Assembly (NCBI GenBank): GCA_963668435.2
Contig: CAXXSC010000008.1
Span: 1,550,001-1,614,000 of the forward strand
Direction of reading: 5' to 3'
Source: G963668435 sp963668435
GTDB taxonomy: Bacteria; Latescibacterota; Latescibacteria; Latescibacterales; Latescibacteraceae
DNA: 64,000 nucleotides
Shown here piece by piece: positions 53,480 to 63,110 of this stretch; position 1 is the first letter of the stretch, and every line of letters begins with the position of its first letter. The notes beneath the pieces were generated by a model that was not told the DNA's origin, made no database searches, and saw only the letters and a program-made list of their open reading frames with translations. A program made the translations under genes and the position numbers.

Positions 53480-55696
53480 TCAAGTGCTGATGTTAAAGAT
53501 TGCGACCTCGTTCTGCAGCCCTGTGACCGCACTGTTGAGCTTTTCAACCGCATCCCTGAAATCGTTGATCGACTCCTTGGTCTGATCAGCCGTTTCAGAA
53601 AGCTGCCTGATGGCGTCGCTGATCTGCTGCGCACCCTGCTCCTGGTTGTTGATACTGCCCTTGACAGCCTCGAACTCGGGAACCAGCGAGCGAACACGGT
53701 CGATAATACCGCCGAACTGAGTGCCGATCGACTGGAGCTTGCCAACACCTGTCCTGACATCCGCGGTGAATGTGTCGATTTCCTTGACACCATTCGAGAC
53801 AGAGAGCTGCACCTCGTCGACCATGTACTTGATATCGCTTGTGGCGACCGAGGTCTGATCTGCAAGACGGCCGATTTCCTGTGCCACGACAGAGAAACCG
53901 CGCCCGTACTCACCAGCTTTTTCAGCCTCTATTGCGGCGTTGAGCGAGAGAAGGTGTGTCTGGTCGGATATCTTGTTGATAGTGGTACCGATATTGGAAA
54001 TCTTCTGCGTGCGCTCGCTGATTGTTTCCAACTTGGAAGAGATAGTGCTTGTCGCATTGACAATGCTTTTCATAACATCTTCCATACTGTTAAGGCTGGC
54101 CTGCCCAATGTCGGCCTGCGAGGCAGTCTCGGACACAGAAACACTCAGCGTATCCACTGTCGTCCCAATCCTGACTGCAGTCGAAGCGATCTCACCGCTC
54201 GTTGCTGAAACCTGGCGAGTCGATGCCGCCTGTTCGGTCACGGTTGCCTGAAGTTGGCGCATGGAGGCGGCTATCTGCGTCGAAGAGGACTTGACCTGTA
54301 TACCGGCGTTGTGAACCTGCCCTATCAGGGAGTTGAGATTCTCTGCCATCGTATTGAACGACTCAATCAGGCGCGTTGTTTCATCGTTGCTGGTGACAAC
54401 ACCCCATATAACATTCCTCCCGCGTATGTTTTCAAGCCGTTCGGCAATGCTGTTCCTCGCTGCCTGGACATTTCCCGAGGCAATATCGTTCGCAATCTGG
54501 TTGATGAATCCGAAAGGCCGGACAAGGATATTTCCGTAATATGAAGCCACAAAACCAAACAATGCGATGATGAAAAGGCCGCTGATTATCAGTTTCACAT
54601 AGAGATTTTTAGCCTCACCCGTGATCTCTTGCCTCGATGCCAGAAAATCGTCTTCATAGACACCGGGAACAATCACCCAGTCCCAGGGCTCGAAATAGGA
54701 AATTGCGACAAGTTTTCTTCTCGGAGAGGCCTCGCCGGGATTCTGCCAGCTGTACATCTCGAAATCGACCCCATCGCCAACAATTGCTTCTCCCTTGTTT
54801 ATTATTGACTTAACAAACATCCTACCGTCAACGTCGGTTGCATCCCAAATATTTTCGCCATCCCGCTCACCATCCTTTGAAATGATATACATCCCCCGAT
54901 CGTCACCCTTGCCCTGGAGAACCGCCACATAGCCGGTCTCGCCAACACCAATACCCTGGATCGCGTTCTTCAGCGAGGAAATTGCCTCAATTTCGCCCAC
55001 ATAGAGCATACCGATCACTTTGCCGCTGTTGTCTTTGATCGGCTGATAGGCGGTTAGATACCAGTCATTAACCACAAATGCCCGCCCGCGGTATGTTTTT
55101 CCGGCCATGACATCCGTGACGACAGGATTCGCGGCCCCATCGGGATTCGTTGCGGGAATGAAAGTGCCGATTGCGCGGCGCCCGTTCTCGGTTTTGACAT
55201 TGGTGGCAATCCTCAGCATATCGCCCTGTTCGTTCATGCGCTGGAAAATGGTGCAGGTGCACCCGAGCATTTTCTGGACATCATCGACAATCAGTGTTGG
55301 CGAGGAAAACGAGTTATTCTGGCCGAAACTCCGGTTACCCACAAGCATCTCCGGCAGCGATATCTTCGATATCGTCTTCGTATACTGGTTGGCCGCGTTC
55401 CATTCGACCTGTTTCGACGACATCCGTATCGAACCCACGCGATCGAAAATCAGGGTGGCGACACTCAGGTTATTGTTGATTTTCTGCTGGATGATATCAT
55501 TGGTGGCATTGCAAAGATTGTAAACGTCTTTGGCAATCTGCGCCACATTGGACTTGTAGACATTCTCCAACTCATGGCTCGTCTTATCTGTCACCACCCC
55601 CTGAAACTGGACAAGGAGCACGAAAAAGATCACGAGCGGTACAATGGATGAGAGAAGCGCCAGACCAATTATCTTTTTTCGCATGGTGAGATTCAC
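53480..55696 (-). CDS. Methyl-accepting chemoreceptor with periplasmic Cache-type domain
   Basis: A 738-residue receptor, counterpart of WspA. An N-terminal helix (IIGLALLSSIVPLVIFFVLL) and a second helix (LIISGLFIIALFGFVASYYG, about 365-385) bracket a large periplasmic Cache_3/Cache_2-like sensor with GKVIGMLYVGEI and VGETGYVAVLQG. A HAMP-like region follows, then a signalling domain with the conserved tip SLNAAIEAEKAGEYGRGFSVVAQEIGRLAD. It has no C-terminal pentapeptide tether. It should sense a small molecule in the periplasm. It is the first gene of the seven-gene chemosensory operon. Confidence 0.93.
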   Translation of the reverse strand: MNLTMRKKIIGLALLSSIVPLVIFFVLLVQFQGVVTDKTSHELENVYKSNVAQIAKDVYNLCNATNDIIQQKINNNLSVATLIFDRVGSIRMSSKQVEWNAANQYTKTISKISLPEMLVGNRSFGQNNSFSSPTLIVDDVQKMLGCTCTIFQRMNEQGDMLRIATNVKTENGRRAIGTFIPATNPDGAANPVVTDVMAGKTYRGRAFVVNDWYLTAYQPIKDNSGKVIGMLYVGEIEAISSLKNAIQGIGVGETGYVAVLQGKGDDRGMYIISKDGERDGENIWDATDVDGRMFVKSIINKGEAIVGDGVDFEMYSWQNPGEASPRRKLVAISYFEPWDWVIVPGVYEDDFLASRQEITGEAKNLYVKLIISGLFIIALFGFVASYYGNILVRPFGFINQIANDIASGNVQAARNSIAERLENIRGRNVIWGVVTSNDETTRLIESFNTMAENLNSLIGQVHNAGIQVKSSSTQIAASMRQLQATVTEQAASTRQVSATSGEIASTAVRIGTTVDTLSVSVSETASQADIGQASLNSMEDVMKSIVNATSTISSKLETISERTQKISNIGTTINKISDQTHLLSLNAAIEAEKAGEYGRGFSVVAQEIGRLADQTSVATSDIKYMVDEVQLSVSNGVKEIDTFTADVRTGVGKLQSIGTQFGGIIDRVRSLVPEFEAVKGSINNQEQGAQQISDAIRQLSETADQTKESINDFRDAVEKLNSAVTGLQNEVAIFNIST

Positions 55697-55832
55697 AGTA
55701 GTATCCTCGGTTTATCAATTGATAGTATTCGTTATCGATGCCTGTGGAAATGAAAAACCATTGATGAGCGTCTACGTATGCTGAGACTCATCGATTACGG
55801 CGCTACTTGATATATCCTAAGCAAGAACATGG

Positions 55833-57413
55833 TCATTGAATATCCGGTAACGTAGTGAAACGTTGTATATCTATGGTAAATGTCGTTCCTTCTGCCGCTA
55901 TCAGTGTACCTGTAATGAAACGGAACGAAACAACCGCTTTCGAAACATCGCTTAACAACTGAACATGATTGATCTGGGCGTTCAGCATTTTGTCGGTGGC
56001 ATTGATGACATCAAACTGTGTCGCCATGCCCCGTCTGAACTTTATCCGCTCGTTCTCGAGAACTTCCTCATAAAGGCGCAGATTGTTTTCTGACAGCACT
56101 TTACGGTTATACAGTGATTCGAGATTGGAAATTGCCAGCATAACCGAAGACTGGATAGAGCGCGTGAACTCGTCAAGCTGGATTGTCGCCTGCTCTATTG
56201 CCGAACGGCGTTTGAGAAAATCGCCACGGGCAGACCTGTTTTTGAACGGCAACTCGTAATTAAAGGTCAATGTGGCGTTTGCGCCGGGAATATCCTGCGA
56301 GAACGCGGAATAATATCCTTTGAAATCGTCGCCATCCGCGGCACCGGTATAACCGGCTTTCATCTGTACGTCGAGTTTATGGAGAAGACTGTTTTTTGCC
56401 ATTTTCAGCATGATTTCGGAGACATCCCTGCTTTTGCTGAGCGCAATGTAATCGGGACGGTGCCTGAGCGCCATATCAACAACTGCCTGCGTATGGGCGA
56501 TAATGTTGCCGATATCGTCGCTGGACAGATCGATAAAATCTTCGCTCGGCAGCGGCAGGGTGTCGATTTCATCGATATCCACACCTAGCTTGAGTCCGAG
56601 ATCGTGCTGTGAAGAACGCAGCACCTGCTCGTAGCGCAAGCGGCTGCTTGTCCTGTCCGCGTGATCTGCCTTAAAAAGGCTGATCCGGGCGCGGGGAAGC
56701 TCGTCGGCATCGATAAGCGCCTGGGTCTCCTCCATATTGGATTCCGCCCGTGCCTCTGATGCTTTTATTATATCGAGAGATTCTTTCGCTGCAAGATAAT
56801 CGTAATAGGCGCCGGCAATGGTGACAAGATTTTCATTGACTGCGTAGAAATAGGTAAGCTTGCTTATCTCGTATTCAGTATCGGCAGCCGTGACATAGGC
56901 CCCGTTTGCATCGAAACCGCGCCCCCTGAGCAGGGGAACGTTCACAACCATATAAACATCCGCCTGGTTGAGATTGTAAGGGGTGTTACCGATATATGGA
57001 CTGATAGAGACAGTCTCAATCCGTTGCACATCTGCGCCGAAACCGGCAGACATACCATTGCCGAATTTTTTTCCGAGGGAGAGACTTGTAGTCGTATTGT
57101 ATATCTGATCCAGATCATCCACAAGTTCCGGCTGATCGCTTCGATCCTGTTCGAGGCTGAGCTGGAGACTGGGATCGAACTGGCTCTGCGCGGAAAACAG
57201 CTGGCCCTCACTCGACAGAATCTGCGACTCTTTCAGCATTATATCAGGATTCTTCTCAAGTGCTGTCCGCATGGTCGCAAGAAGACTCAGGCCCGCCCCG
57301 TCACCACCAGCCGCCTGCTGAGCAAATCCGGCCGTTGAAAAAAACGTGAACATCAGCAAAACCATAATTCCCAAGAGAAGAGAACCAGAGTTTTCCTGTA
57401 ATATGCGTTTCAT
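55833..57413 (-). CDS. TolC-family outer-membrane efflux protein
   Basis: About 526 residues from ATG 57413 (AAGGT 6 bases upstream); an upstream start at 57428 is less likely. Signal peptide ends AGFAQ. Long coiled-coil helices typical of the TolC barrel family are visible, including the repeat-like halves ending LDEFTRSIQSSVMLAISNLESLYN and RIKFRRGMATQFDVINATDKMLNAQ. It should form a trans-periplasmic channel. Its place beside the NHLM-type exporter suggests it serves release of the modified peptides. Confidence 0.88.
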   Translation of the reverse strand: MKRILQENSGSLLLGIMVLLMFTFFSTAGFAQQAAGGDGAGLSLLATMRTALEKNPDIMLKESQILSSEGQLFSAQSQFDPSLQLSLEQDRSDQPELVDDLDQIYNTTTSLSLGKKFGNGMSAGFGADVQRIETVSISPYIGNTPYNLNQADVYMVVNVPLLRGRGFDANGAYVTAADTEYEISKLTYFYAVNENLVTIAGAYYDYLAAKESLDIIKASEARAESNMEETQALIDADELPRARISLFKADHADRTSSRLRYEQVLRSSQHDLGLKLGVDIDEIDTLPLPSEDFIDLSSDDIGNIIAHTQAVVDMALRHRPDYIALSKSRDVSEIMLKMAKNSLLHKLDVQMKAGYTGAADGDDFKGYYSAFSQDIPGANATLTFNYELPFKNRSARGDFLKRRSAIEQATIQLDEFTRSIQSSVMLAISNLESLYNRKVLSENNLRLYEEVLENERIKFRRGMATQFDVINATDKMLNAQINHVQLLSDVSKAVVSFRFITGTLIAAEGTTFTIDIQRFTTLPDIQ

Positions 57414-57658
57414 CGCGTTACCTTTCACTGCCGTGCCTATTCATCTGGCAGTATACTTACAAAGCAGAAGGGTATCTCTATTAATTCGCTCACCAAGCAT
57501 GAGCGATATTTTTCAGTATTCTGACAAAACAATGGAAGTAAAGACTTATAAAGAAGATAAATCGATCTTCCATGAACGCAGTCAGACGCTTAAAAATACG
57601 CTCACCGGCAACAATAGAATTAACTGAGGTGCCCTTAATATATAAAACAATTCCCAAT

Positions 57659-58822
57659 TCACACACTGAAATCCGGAACACTGTCGAATACCTCGATGAT
57701 CGAATCATCGGCGTTGTCGGCGGCAAGTTCCTCGAGCGTAAACTGAACGAGGGTCAGAATCAGACGTATCTTAAGACTTTTGGCATCCATACTGTCACGC
57801 CGATTTTCAGTTGCGGATTCAACATTCCGCGCGGCACGGGCAACACAGGTTTTGAGCAAGTCAAAAGCAGCAGTACCCTGCTCGACATCCCCCAGATAGT
57901 GCTCGAGCCGTCCACCGGAACGATAGTCAGGATAATTTTCGAGTCCTATGAAATGAAGGAACGATTCGGCATTGAACTGCCCCTCTGATGCGATCAGACC
58001 GGCGGCATCGGCAATCAGTTCATCGAGAATGTTATTCCGCATCGATCCGAACAGACGGCGGGTTATATAATGTGTGCACTCGTGTTCCCGGCGAATGACA
58101 ACCGAGCGCGCACGCCAGTCAGTCCCATCGACACCCAGATCATCAGGGTTGACACCGCTGTACCAGTCATCGCTCAAAAGAATGAACGTGTCACGGAACA
58201 GCGACGGTGTCTGACGTATCCGGGTAAACTCTGAACTCCAGTGGGCATCAGTATAAAGAGCACCCATCCCGTTCCTGAAAACGTCCTTCAAACGGTGAAT
58301 CCTGTCCCAGTTGTTATACCCCGCTATAATGACAGCTCCGACCGAAGGAAGCACCGGAGCAGGATTCGATTTATGAAGAATCGCCCGGTAAAGCGATTCG
58401 AAATCATGACGGTCATGGGTTACGAGCACCGGCACCTGTCCGGCAATTGTCGGATAGAGATACAACTCAAGCTGATCCGGTCGTTCGAGCTGAAGTCCGT
58501 TATCAAATAGGCTCTCAGGGAACTGCCCTTTTCTTACTGCCGCGGCATACTCAGTGCTGGCATCGATCCCTTCCCGTATGGGGAAACGGAACTGAACGAT
58601 GTGCTTTTTCAAAGCCTCGAATGCGCCGATGTCCCGAGCTTCATCATAATACTCAGACCATACCGCCACATGCGGCTCATCGTCGAGAGGCAGGCTAATC
58701 GTATCATAGGGCGGAATTTCGTAAACACTGTCATTATATGAAAGCAGCGCCCCGACCGATTCGCTGTCAGATCCGAGCGATTCGAGTATCTCACGACGCT
58801 TTTCAATTCTTTCTGTATCCAT
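57659..58822 (-). CDS. Putative zinc metallopeptidase-like protein
   Basis: About 387 residues from ATG 58822; an upstream GTG at 58849 is possible. I do not recognise the family with certainty; it may belong to a DUF found in RiPP clusters. It has HECTH at about 247-251 (VIRREHECTHYITRRLFG) followed 17 residues later by Glu in LDELIADAAG, a gluzincin-like zinc-site pattern. No signal peptide or membrane helix, so it would work in the cytoplasm. Position among exporter genes makes it a candidate processing protease for the precursors, but that is inference. Confidence 0.6.
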   Translation of the reverse strand: MDTERIEKRREILESLGSDSESVGALLSYNDSVYEIPPYDTISLPLDDEPHVAVWSEYYDEARDIGAFEALKKHIVQFRFPIREGIDASTEYAAAVRKGQFPESLFDNGLQLERPDQLELYLYPTIAGQVPVLVTHDRHDFESLYRAILHKSNPAPVLPSVGAVIIAGYNNWDRIHRLKDVFRNGMGALYTDAHWSSEFTRIRQTPSLFRDTFILLSDDWYSGVNPDDLGVDGTDWRARSVVIRREHECTHYITRRLFGSMRNNILDELIADAAGLIASEGQFNAESFLHFIGLENYPDYRSGGRLEHYLGDVEQGTAAFDLLKTCVARAARNVESATENRRDSMDAKSLKIRLILTLVQFTLEELAADNADDSIIEVFDSVPDFSV

Positions 58823-58937
58823 CTGTTGTATCCGTCTGCAAATAGCCACGCTGACAACAATCCAGTCTTGTTCCGTAAACGGTCACAATGCCTGACGAAT
58901 TCTCGAGCAGCGCAGGCAAAACCTCATTTGCCAACAT

Positions 58938-60083
58938 TTAAGGTGCCAGGATATCCCCGACAGAAATGTCAGTATTGAGAATATCGCCTTTCTCATCGAA
59001 AGAGATCGTGCCGGTAACCCCCTGCCAGTTCACTGTTTCGTGAAGCGTTTCGCTGACTTTATCAGGAACAGTCGAGCCAGCTGTCTCCATGGCGTGGGCG
59101 AGAAGTTTCATCGCATCGTACCAGCGACAGGCCTCACGGTCAGGCTCATAGCCATAACGGTCACTGAAGGCTTTCCTGAACTGCTTCATAGCCTGGCTCC
59201 CGGAATCTACATGAACCGACGAAGGCACATATATGGGAAGGCCAACACCCTTCAGTTCCTCATGGAACGAGGGAGTGCTGAAATATTCCGGCCCTAAAAT
59301 CGGCACATCGATGCCATTCTCCTGGATGAGCCTGATAATATCGGGTATGGCCTCATCATCACCGCTTATAAAAATGGCATCGAAATCGAACTGGGATTTC
59401 CACTCGAGGATATTCTTCCGGTAAAGAATATTATTTTTCGTCGGAATGAATGTCTTGTGATCGATGATATTTATGCCCCTGCTATAAGCCTCGGCTGAAA
59501 ATGAACTGGCGAAATTTCGCCCGAATGTATCCTGTTCGTTGTAAATGATTATCTGCTCGTAGCCTTTTGCCACTGCGAAATCTGCAAGGGCTTCCGCATA
59601 TTTCACCGAGGTGGGAGCGATACGAAAAACATACGGCAAGCGCCTTTCGGTGAGTTCAGGATCTTTCGATGACGGCGATAGCATAAGGAGGCCGTAATAC
59701 TGATAAACGACCGAAGTAGCTATCGATATACTCGAATTCTGATGACCCAGAACGGCAACGACATCGAGATCGCTTGAAAGCTCGGCGGCGATTTTCTTGC
59801 CTTGCACGACGGAATTGTTATCATCCCTGGCCTCGATCCGCACCTGACGGCCTGAAATCCCGCCAGCCTTGTTGATCTGGTCGACCGCAAGTTCGAGCCC
59901 CTGCCATGCGTGCCAACGAGAGGAACCCTCCATCTGTTTCCAGGGCGCCACGGCGCCGATTACAATGTCGCCCCTGGCACGCTCGGCCCGACGGGCACGT
60001 TTCGTGGCAAGATCTCCGCCGGAACCGCAGGAAAGCGCAAACAGGGCAAAAAGCAGTATACAGTATTTCATTCTGGGCATCAT
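58938..60083 (-). CDS. LivJ-type periplasmic substrate-binding lipoprotein
   Basis: About 381 residues from ATG 60083 (AAGGA 8 bases upstream). Lipobox LSCGSGG. Type I periplasmic binding fold of the branched-chain amino acid/amide group: DIVIGAVAPWKQMEGSS, INKAGGISGRQVRIEARDDN, VAVLGHQNSSISIATSVVYQ, GTISFDEKGD. No permease or ATPase of a Liv system is nearby, so it is unlikely to serve uptake here; it may present a ligand to the Cache-type receptor at 53480 or bind the exported peptide. Confidence 0.87.
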   Translation of the reverse strand: MMPRMKYCILLFALFALSCGSGGDLATKRARRAERARGDIVIGAVAPWKQMEGSSRWHAWQGLELAVDQINKAGGISGRQVRIEARDDNNSVVQGKKIAAELSSDLDVVAVLGHQNSSISIATSVVYQYYGLLMLSPSSKDPELTERRLPYVFRIAPTSVKYAEALADFAVAKGYEQIIIYNEQDTFGRNFASSFSAEAYSRGINIIDHKTFIPTKNNILYRKNILEWKSQFDFDAIFISGDDEAIPDIIRLIQENGIDVPILGPEYFSTPSFHEELKGVGLPIYVPSSVHVDSGSQAMKQFRKAFSDRYGYEPDREACRWYDAMKLLAHAMETAGSTVPDKVSETLHETVNWQGVTGTISFDEKGDILNTDISVGDILAP

Positions 60084-60174
60084 CGCAGACATCCTTGCAA
60101 ATAATATATAGTAAAGTCTGTATTGTTGTTACAGTATGCCGTTTCCGGTAGGGAACAGTGGGTCGATCCGGATG

Positions 60175-63093
60175 CTACAGCACCTGACGTTTCGCAAGAT
60201 CGGCGAAAAGACCTTTCTGGCCGATCAGCTCATTATAGGTTCCGGTCTGGACTATCTCTCCTTTATCGAGCACGTATATTATATCCGCATTGATAATAGT
60301 GCTGATCCTGTGCGCGATAACTATACGTGTCGACTGCAGGCGCTCAATGCTTTCACTCACCATTGCCTGTGTTCTGTTGTCGAGCGCGCTGGTAGCCTCG
60401 TCGAAAATCAGCAGACGGGGTTTTTTGACAATCGCCCGCGCGATAATGATACGCTGACGCTGTCCACCTGAAAGCGTTCCGCCTCCCGGAGGCAGAATGG
60501 TATGCATCTTCATGGGCATTTCCTGTATATCGTCATAACAGCCGGCCATGCGTGCGGCCTCCCATGCATCATCAATGGTCAGGCCGGAGGTGCCGGAGCC
60601 CACGATATTTTCGAATATCGAACCAGACATAATGAGGCTATTCTGAAGAACAACGCCGATCTGACGACGTATTTCGGTAACATCGAACTTGCCAAGATCC
60701 TGACCGTCGTAATAAATACCGCCCGTCTCAGCCTCCTCGAATCCTAACAGCAGCCGGATAAGCGTCGATTTCCCGGAACCGGAACCGCCGACAATCGCAA
60801 CAAAATCACCGCTTCGGACTGTCATGGAAACATCCCGCAGAACAAGCGGCCCATCGGCCTTGTATCGGAAATTGACATGATTGACCTCAATATTACCAGT
60901 AATCTGATCCGGTTTGCTTTTAGAGGGATCTACCTCGGGCTCGGTTTCGAGAATGGGTTTGAGGCGTTGGTAGATAGGGAAAATATGCATGGAAGTGATA
61001 ATGGCCATGCTCATCTCGATGAGCGCCCCCTGGAAGCTGCCATACGCCGACATGAATCCGAGGAATTTTCCCGTTGTCAAACCAGTCTTTTCAGGATCCG
61101 TAATTGTGGCGGTAACCTTGAAAAACAGTATCATCGAGGCAAAAACCGGTAGAACCGCAGTAATTGTCTCGACCACGTTCTCCACCACGCCGGCCCAGTA
61201 AGCCAGCCTTTTCTGCTCGGCATAATCCTTTGACCACATTTCGAGCGCATAGTTTTCCGTTCCGGTGATACGAAGTTTTTTCACACCCGTGATTAGCTGG
61301 TAGACAAGACCGGAAATCCGTCCCTGAATTTCCTGCAAAGGCTTGAGGAACCGTATACTGAAAAGGCCGAGTACCATTGTTATGACAATGGACACGAAAC
61401 CGATGATAGCCGCCAGTTTTGACAGGCTTTTGTCATAGCGAAGCATGAGCAGGAAGAAAACAAGCGAAAAGATGCACGACAGCACCGAGGATATGGTCAC
61501 ACCGGACAGGATGTTCCTGATAGCATTGATACCCATGCTGCGTTCAGCAAGATCACCCGCGAGGAAACGCCTGAAGAATGGAATAGGCAGTTTCAGGAGA
61601 CGGTCCCAGACAGCGGCCTGAAGCGACGAGTCCGATTTACCCTCGATCCTCAAGAGAGCGAACGATTTGGTTAACTCGAAAATGGCAATCGCGATAGTAG
61701 CCATCAGGAGCACGAAACCCATCTGGTAGAGTTGGTTCACCGCAACTTCAGGTATAACGTCATCGAAGAACACCCGGGTGATCACCGGTGTGAGTAATCC
61801 CAGGAGGGCGGCGATAATGCCCATGAAAAACACCATAGCGATATCACGGCCGTTACCACGGAAACCGAGCTTGATGAGATCTTTCCAGTCAAGCTTGCGC
61901 TCGGGCAGCGGTGAATAGAACGAATAGGCGAAATGTTCGAGTTCCTCTGCAATGCTCTCATTAACAGGGCGACGGGAATTATCGGCCGGATCGACAATAT
62001 CGTAACTTCTTGTCGAGGAGGGTAGAAGAGCGACCGGGGTGGCACCCTCATCTTTATACGCGAGAAGCGGGCCGCAGTCTTTCTCCCAGAAACGCTCGCC
62101 GAGAACGACCTTGCGGTACCTGACACGGGAGGCCCTGACAATATCCTCGAGCGGATCGGTTTTGATTTCACGCTTCCTCTGCATTTCGGGCATAGCCTCG
62201 AATGTTATCCCCTGCTTTCGACCGACCATACGGAGCGCGGCAAGAAGAGGATCGCTGGTGCTCTGAAGAAGGGCATCGCTTTCACGAGTCAGAACCATGG
62301 CAAGATTAGTCATAGCCGTGCTCATAGTCTGTTGATCGTTCTCTGCACGTTTTATGACCTTGATCTTGTCTGACTGTTTCTGAATCCTGAGCAGGTCCTC
62401 GATGAGGTATTGCACAACAGAGTGGAAACGTTCCAGCGACGACCACAACGCATCGAGCTGGATTATTTTAAGTGTGTGATAATGCTCTATCGACACTTTT
62501 TCTGCCGCACTCAGCCACATGGCATCGGAAACGGGGAAATATGCGTCCGGAAAATCAATCTCCACATCCTCACGGCTGTTCAGAAGGCTTTTGCCCTCGT
62601 TATGCTTGATCCAGCCGATACCTTTTTCAGAGCGGTAGTCCTTGCCCTTGTCAAAGGAAAGCTCGCCGAATGTTTCGAGGTTGATACTGTTACGTGGCGG
62701 AAGTCCGGAGCGGAGACGCTCCCAGATCGAGTCGATCCACTGGTCGATCATCTCGTGCAGTTCGAGAAGGATCATGACGTCTTCCGCCATCTCCTTGAAT
62801 TTCTCAATGGTCACCTGATAGAGCGAAGTATCGGTCGTGCCGCGGGCGACCAGGGAATGTGAACCGCTGTTGACTGTGCCGAAACCGAAGATCAGCGTTT
62901 CCGGCATCTGACGGAACATGAAAGTCAGCGCGCCAACCGGCTCATTGTCCTCGAGGCGAACGGAGAATATATCGACAAATCCGCTTTTTAACATCCAGAC
63001 ATAACGGTCGTCATTCAAAAGGAGCGGCTTGTTACCCTCGACACGGATAAGCACTCCGTTCTCCTCAAATGCCTGTTGAATACTATCGGCCAT
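60175..63093 (-). CDS. NHLM-type peptide ABC exporter (ABC2-like) with N-terminal cNMP-binding-like domain
   Basis: A 972-residue half-type ABC transporter. Residues 1-150 resemble a cyclic-nucleotide-binding-like domain (FVDIFSVRLEDNEPVGAL), a feature of the second NHLM exporter protein. A helical linker and membrane domain follow (about 400-700), then the ATPase with Walker A VAIVGGSGSGKSTL, signature LSGGQRQRIIIARAI and Walker B RLLIFDEATSALD. It lacks an obvious C39 peptidase domain. It should partner with the protein encoded next to it for leader-dependent export. Confidence 0.88.
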   Translation of the reverse strand: MADSIQQAFEENGVLIRVEGNKPLLLNDDRYVWMLKSGFVDIFSVRLEDNEPVGALTFMFRQMPETLIFGFGTVNSGSHSLVARGTTDTSLYQVTIEKFKEMAEDVMILLELHEMIDQWIDSIWERLRSGLPPRNSINLETFGELSFDKGKDYRSEKGIGWIKHNEGKSLLNSREDVEIDFPDAYFPVSDAMWLSAAEKVSIEHYHTLKIIQLDALWSSLERFHSVVQYLIEDLLRIQKQSDKIKVIKRAENDQQTMSTAMTNLAMVLTRESDALLQSTSDPLLAALRMVGRKQGITFEAMPEMQRKREIKTDPLEDIVRASRVRYRKVVLGERFWEKDCGPLLAYKDEGATPVALLPSSTRSYDIVDPADNSRRPVNESIAEELEHFAYSFYSPLPERKLDWKDLIKLGFRGNGRDIAMVFFMGIIAALLGLLTPVITRVFFDDVIPEVAVNQLYQMGFVLLMATIAIAIFELTKSFALLRIEGKSDSSLQAAVWDRLLKLPIPFFRRFLAGDLAERSMGINAIRNILSGVTISSVLSCIFSLVFFLLMLRYDKSLSKLAAIIGFVSIVITMVLGLFSIRFLKPLQEIQGRISGLVYQLITGVKKLRITGTENYALEMWSKDYAEQKRLAYWAGVVENVVETITAVLPVFASMILFFKVTATITDPEKTGLTTGKFLGFMSAYGSFQGALIEMSMAIITSMHIFPIYQRLKPILETEPEVDPSKSKPDQITGNIEVNHVNFRYKADGPLVLRDVSMTVRSGDFVAIVGGSGSGKSTLIRLLLGFEEAETGGIYYDGQDLGKFDVTEIRRQIGVVLQNSLIMSGSIFENIVGSGTSGLTIDDAWEAARMAGCYDDIQEMPMKMHTILPPGGGTLSGGQRQRIIIARAIVKKPRLLIFDEATSALDNRTQAMVSESIERLQSTRIVIAHRISTIINADIIYVLDKGEIVQTGTYNELIGQKGLFADLAKRQVL

Positions 63094-63110
63094 AGCGATC
63101 CCGAAAAAAA

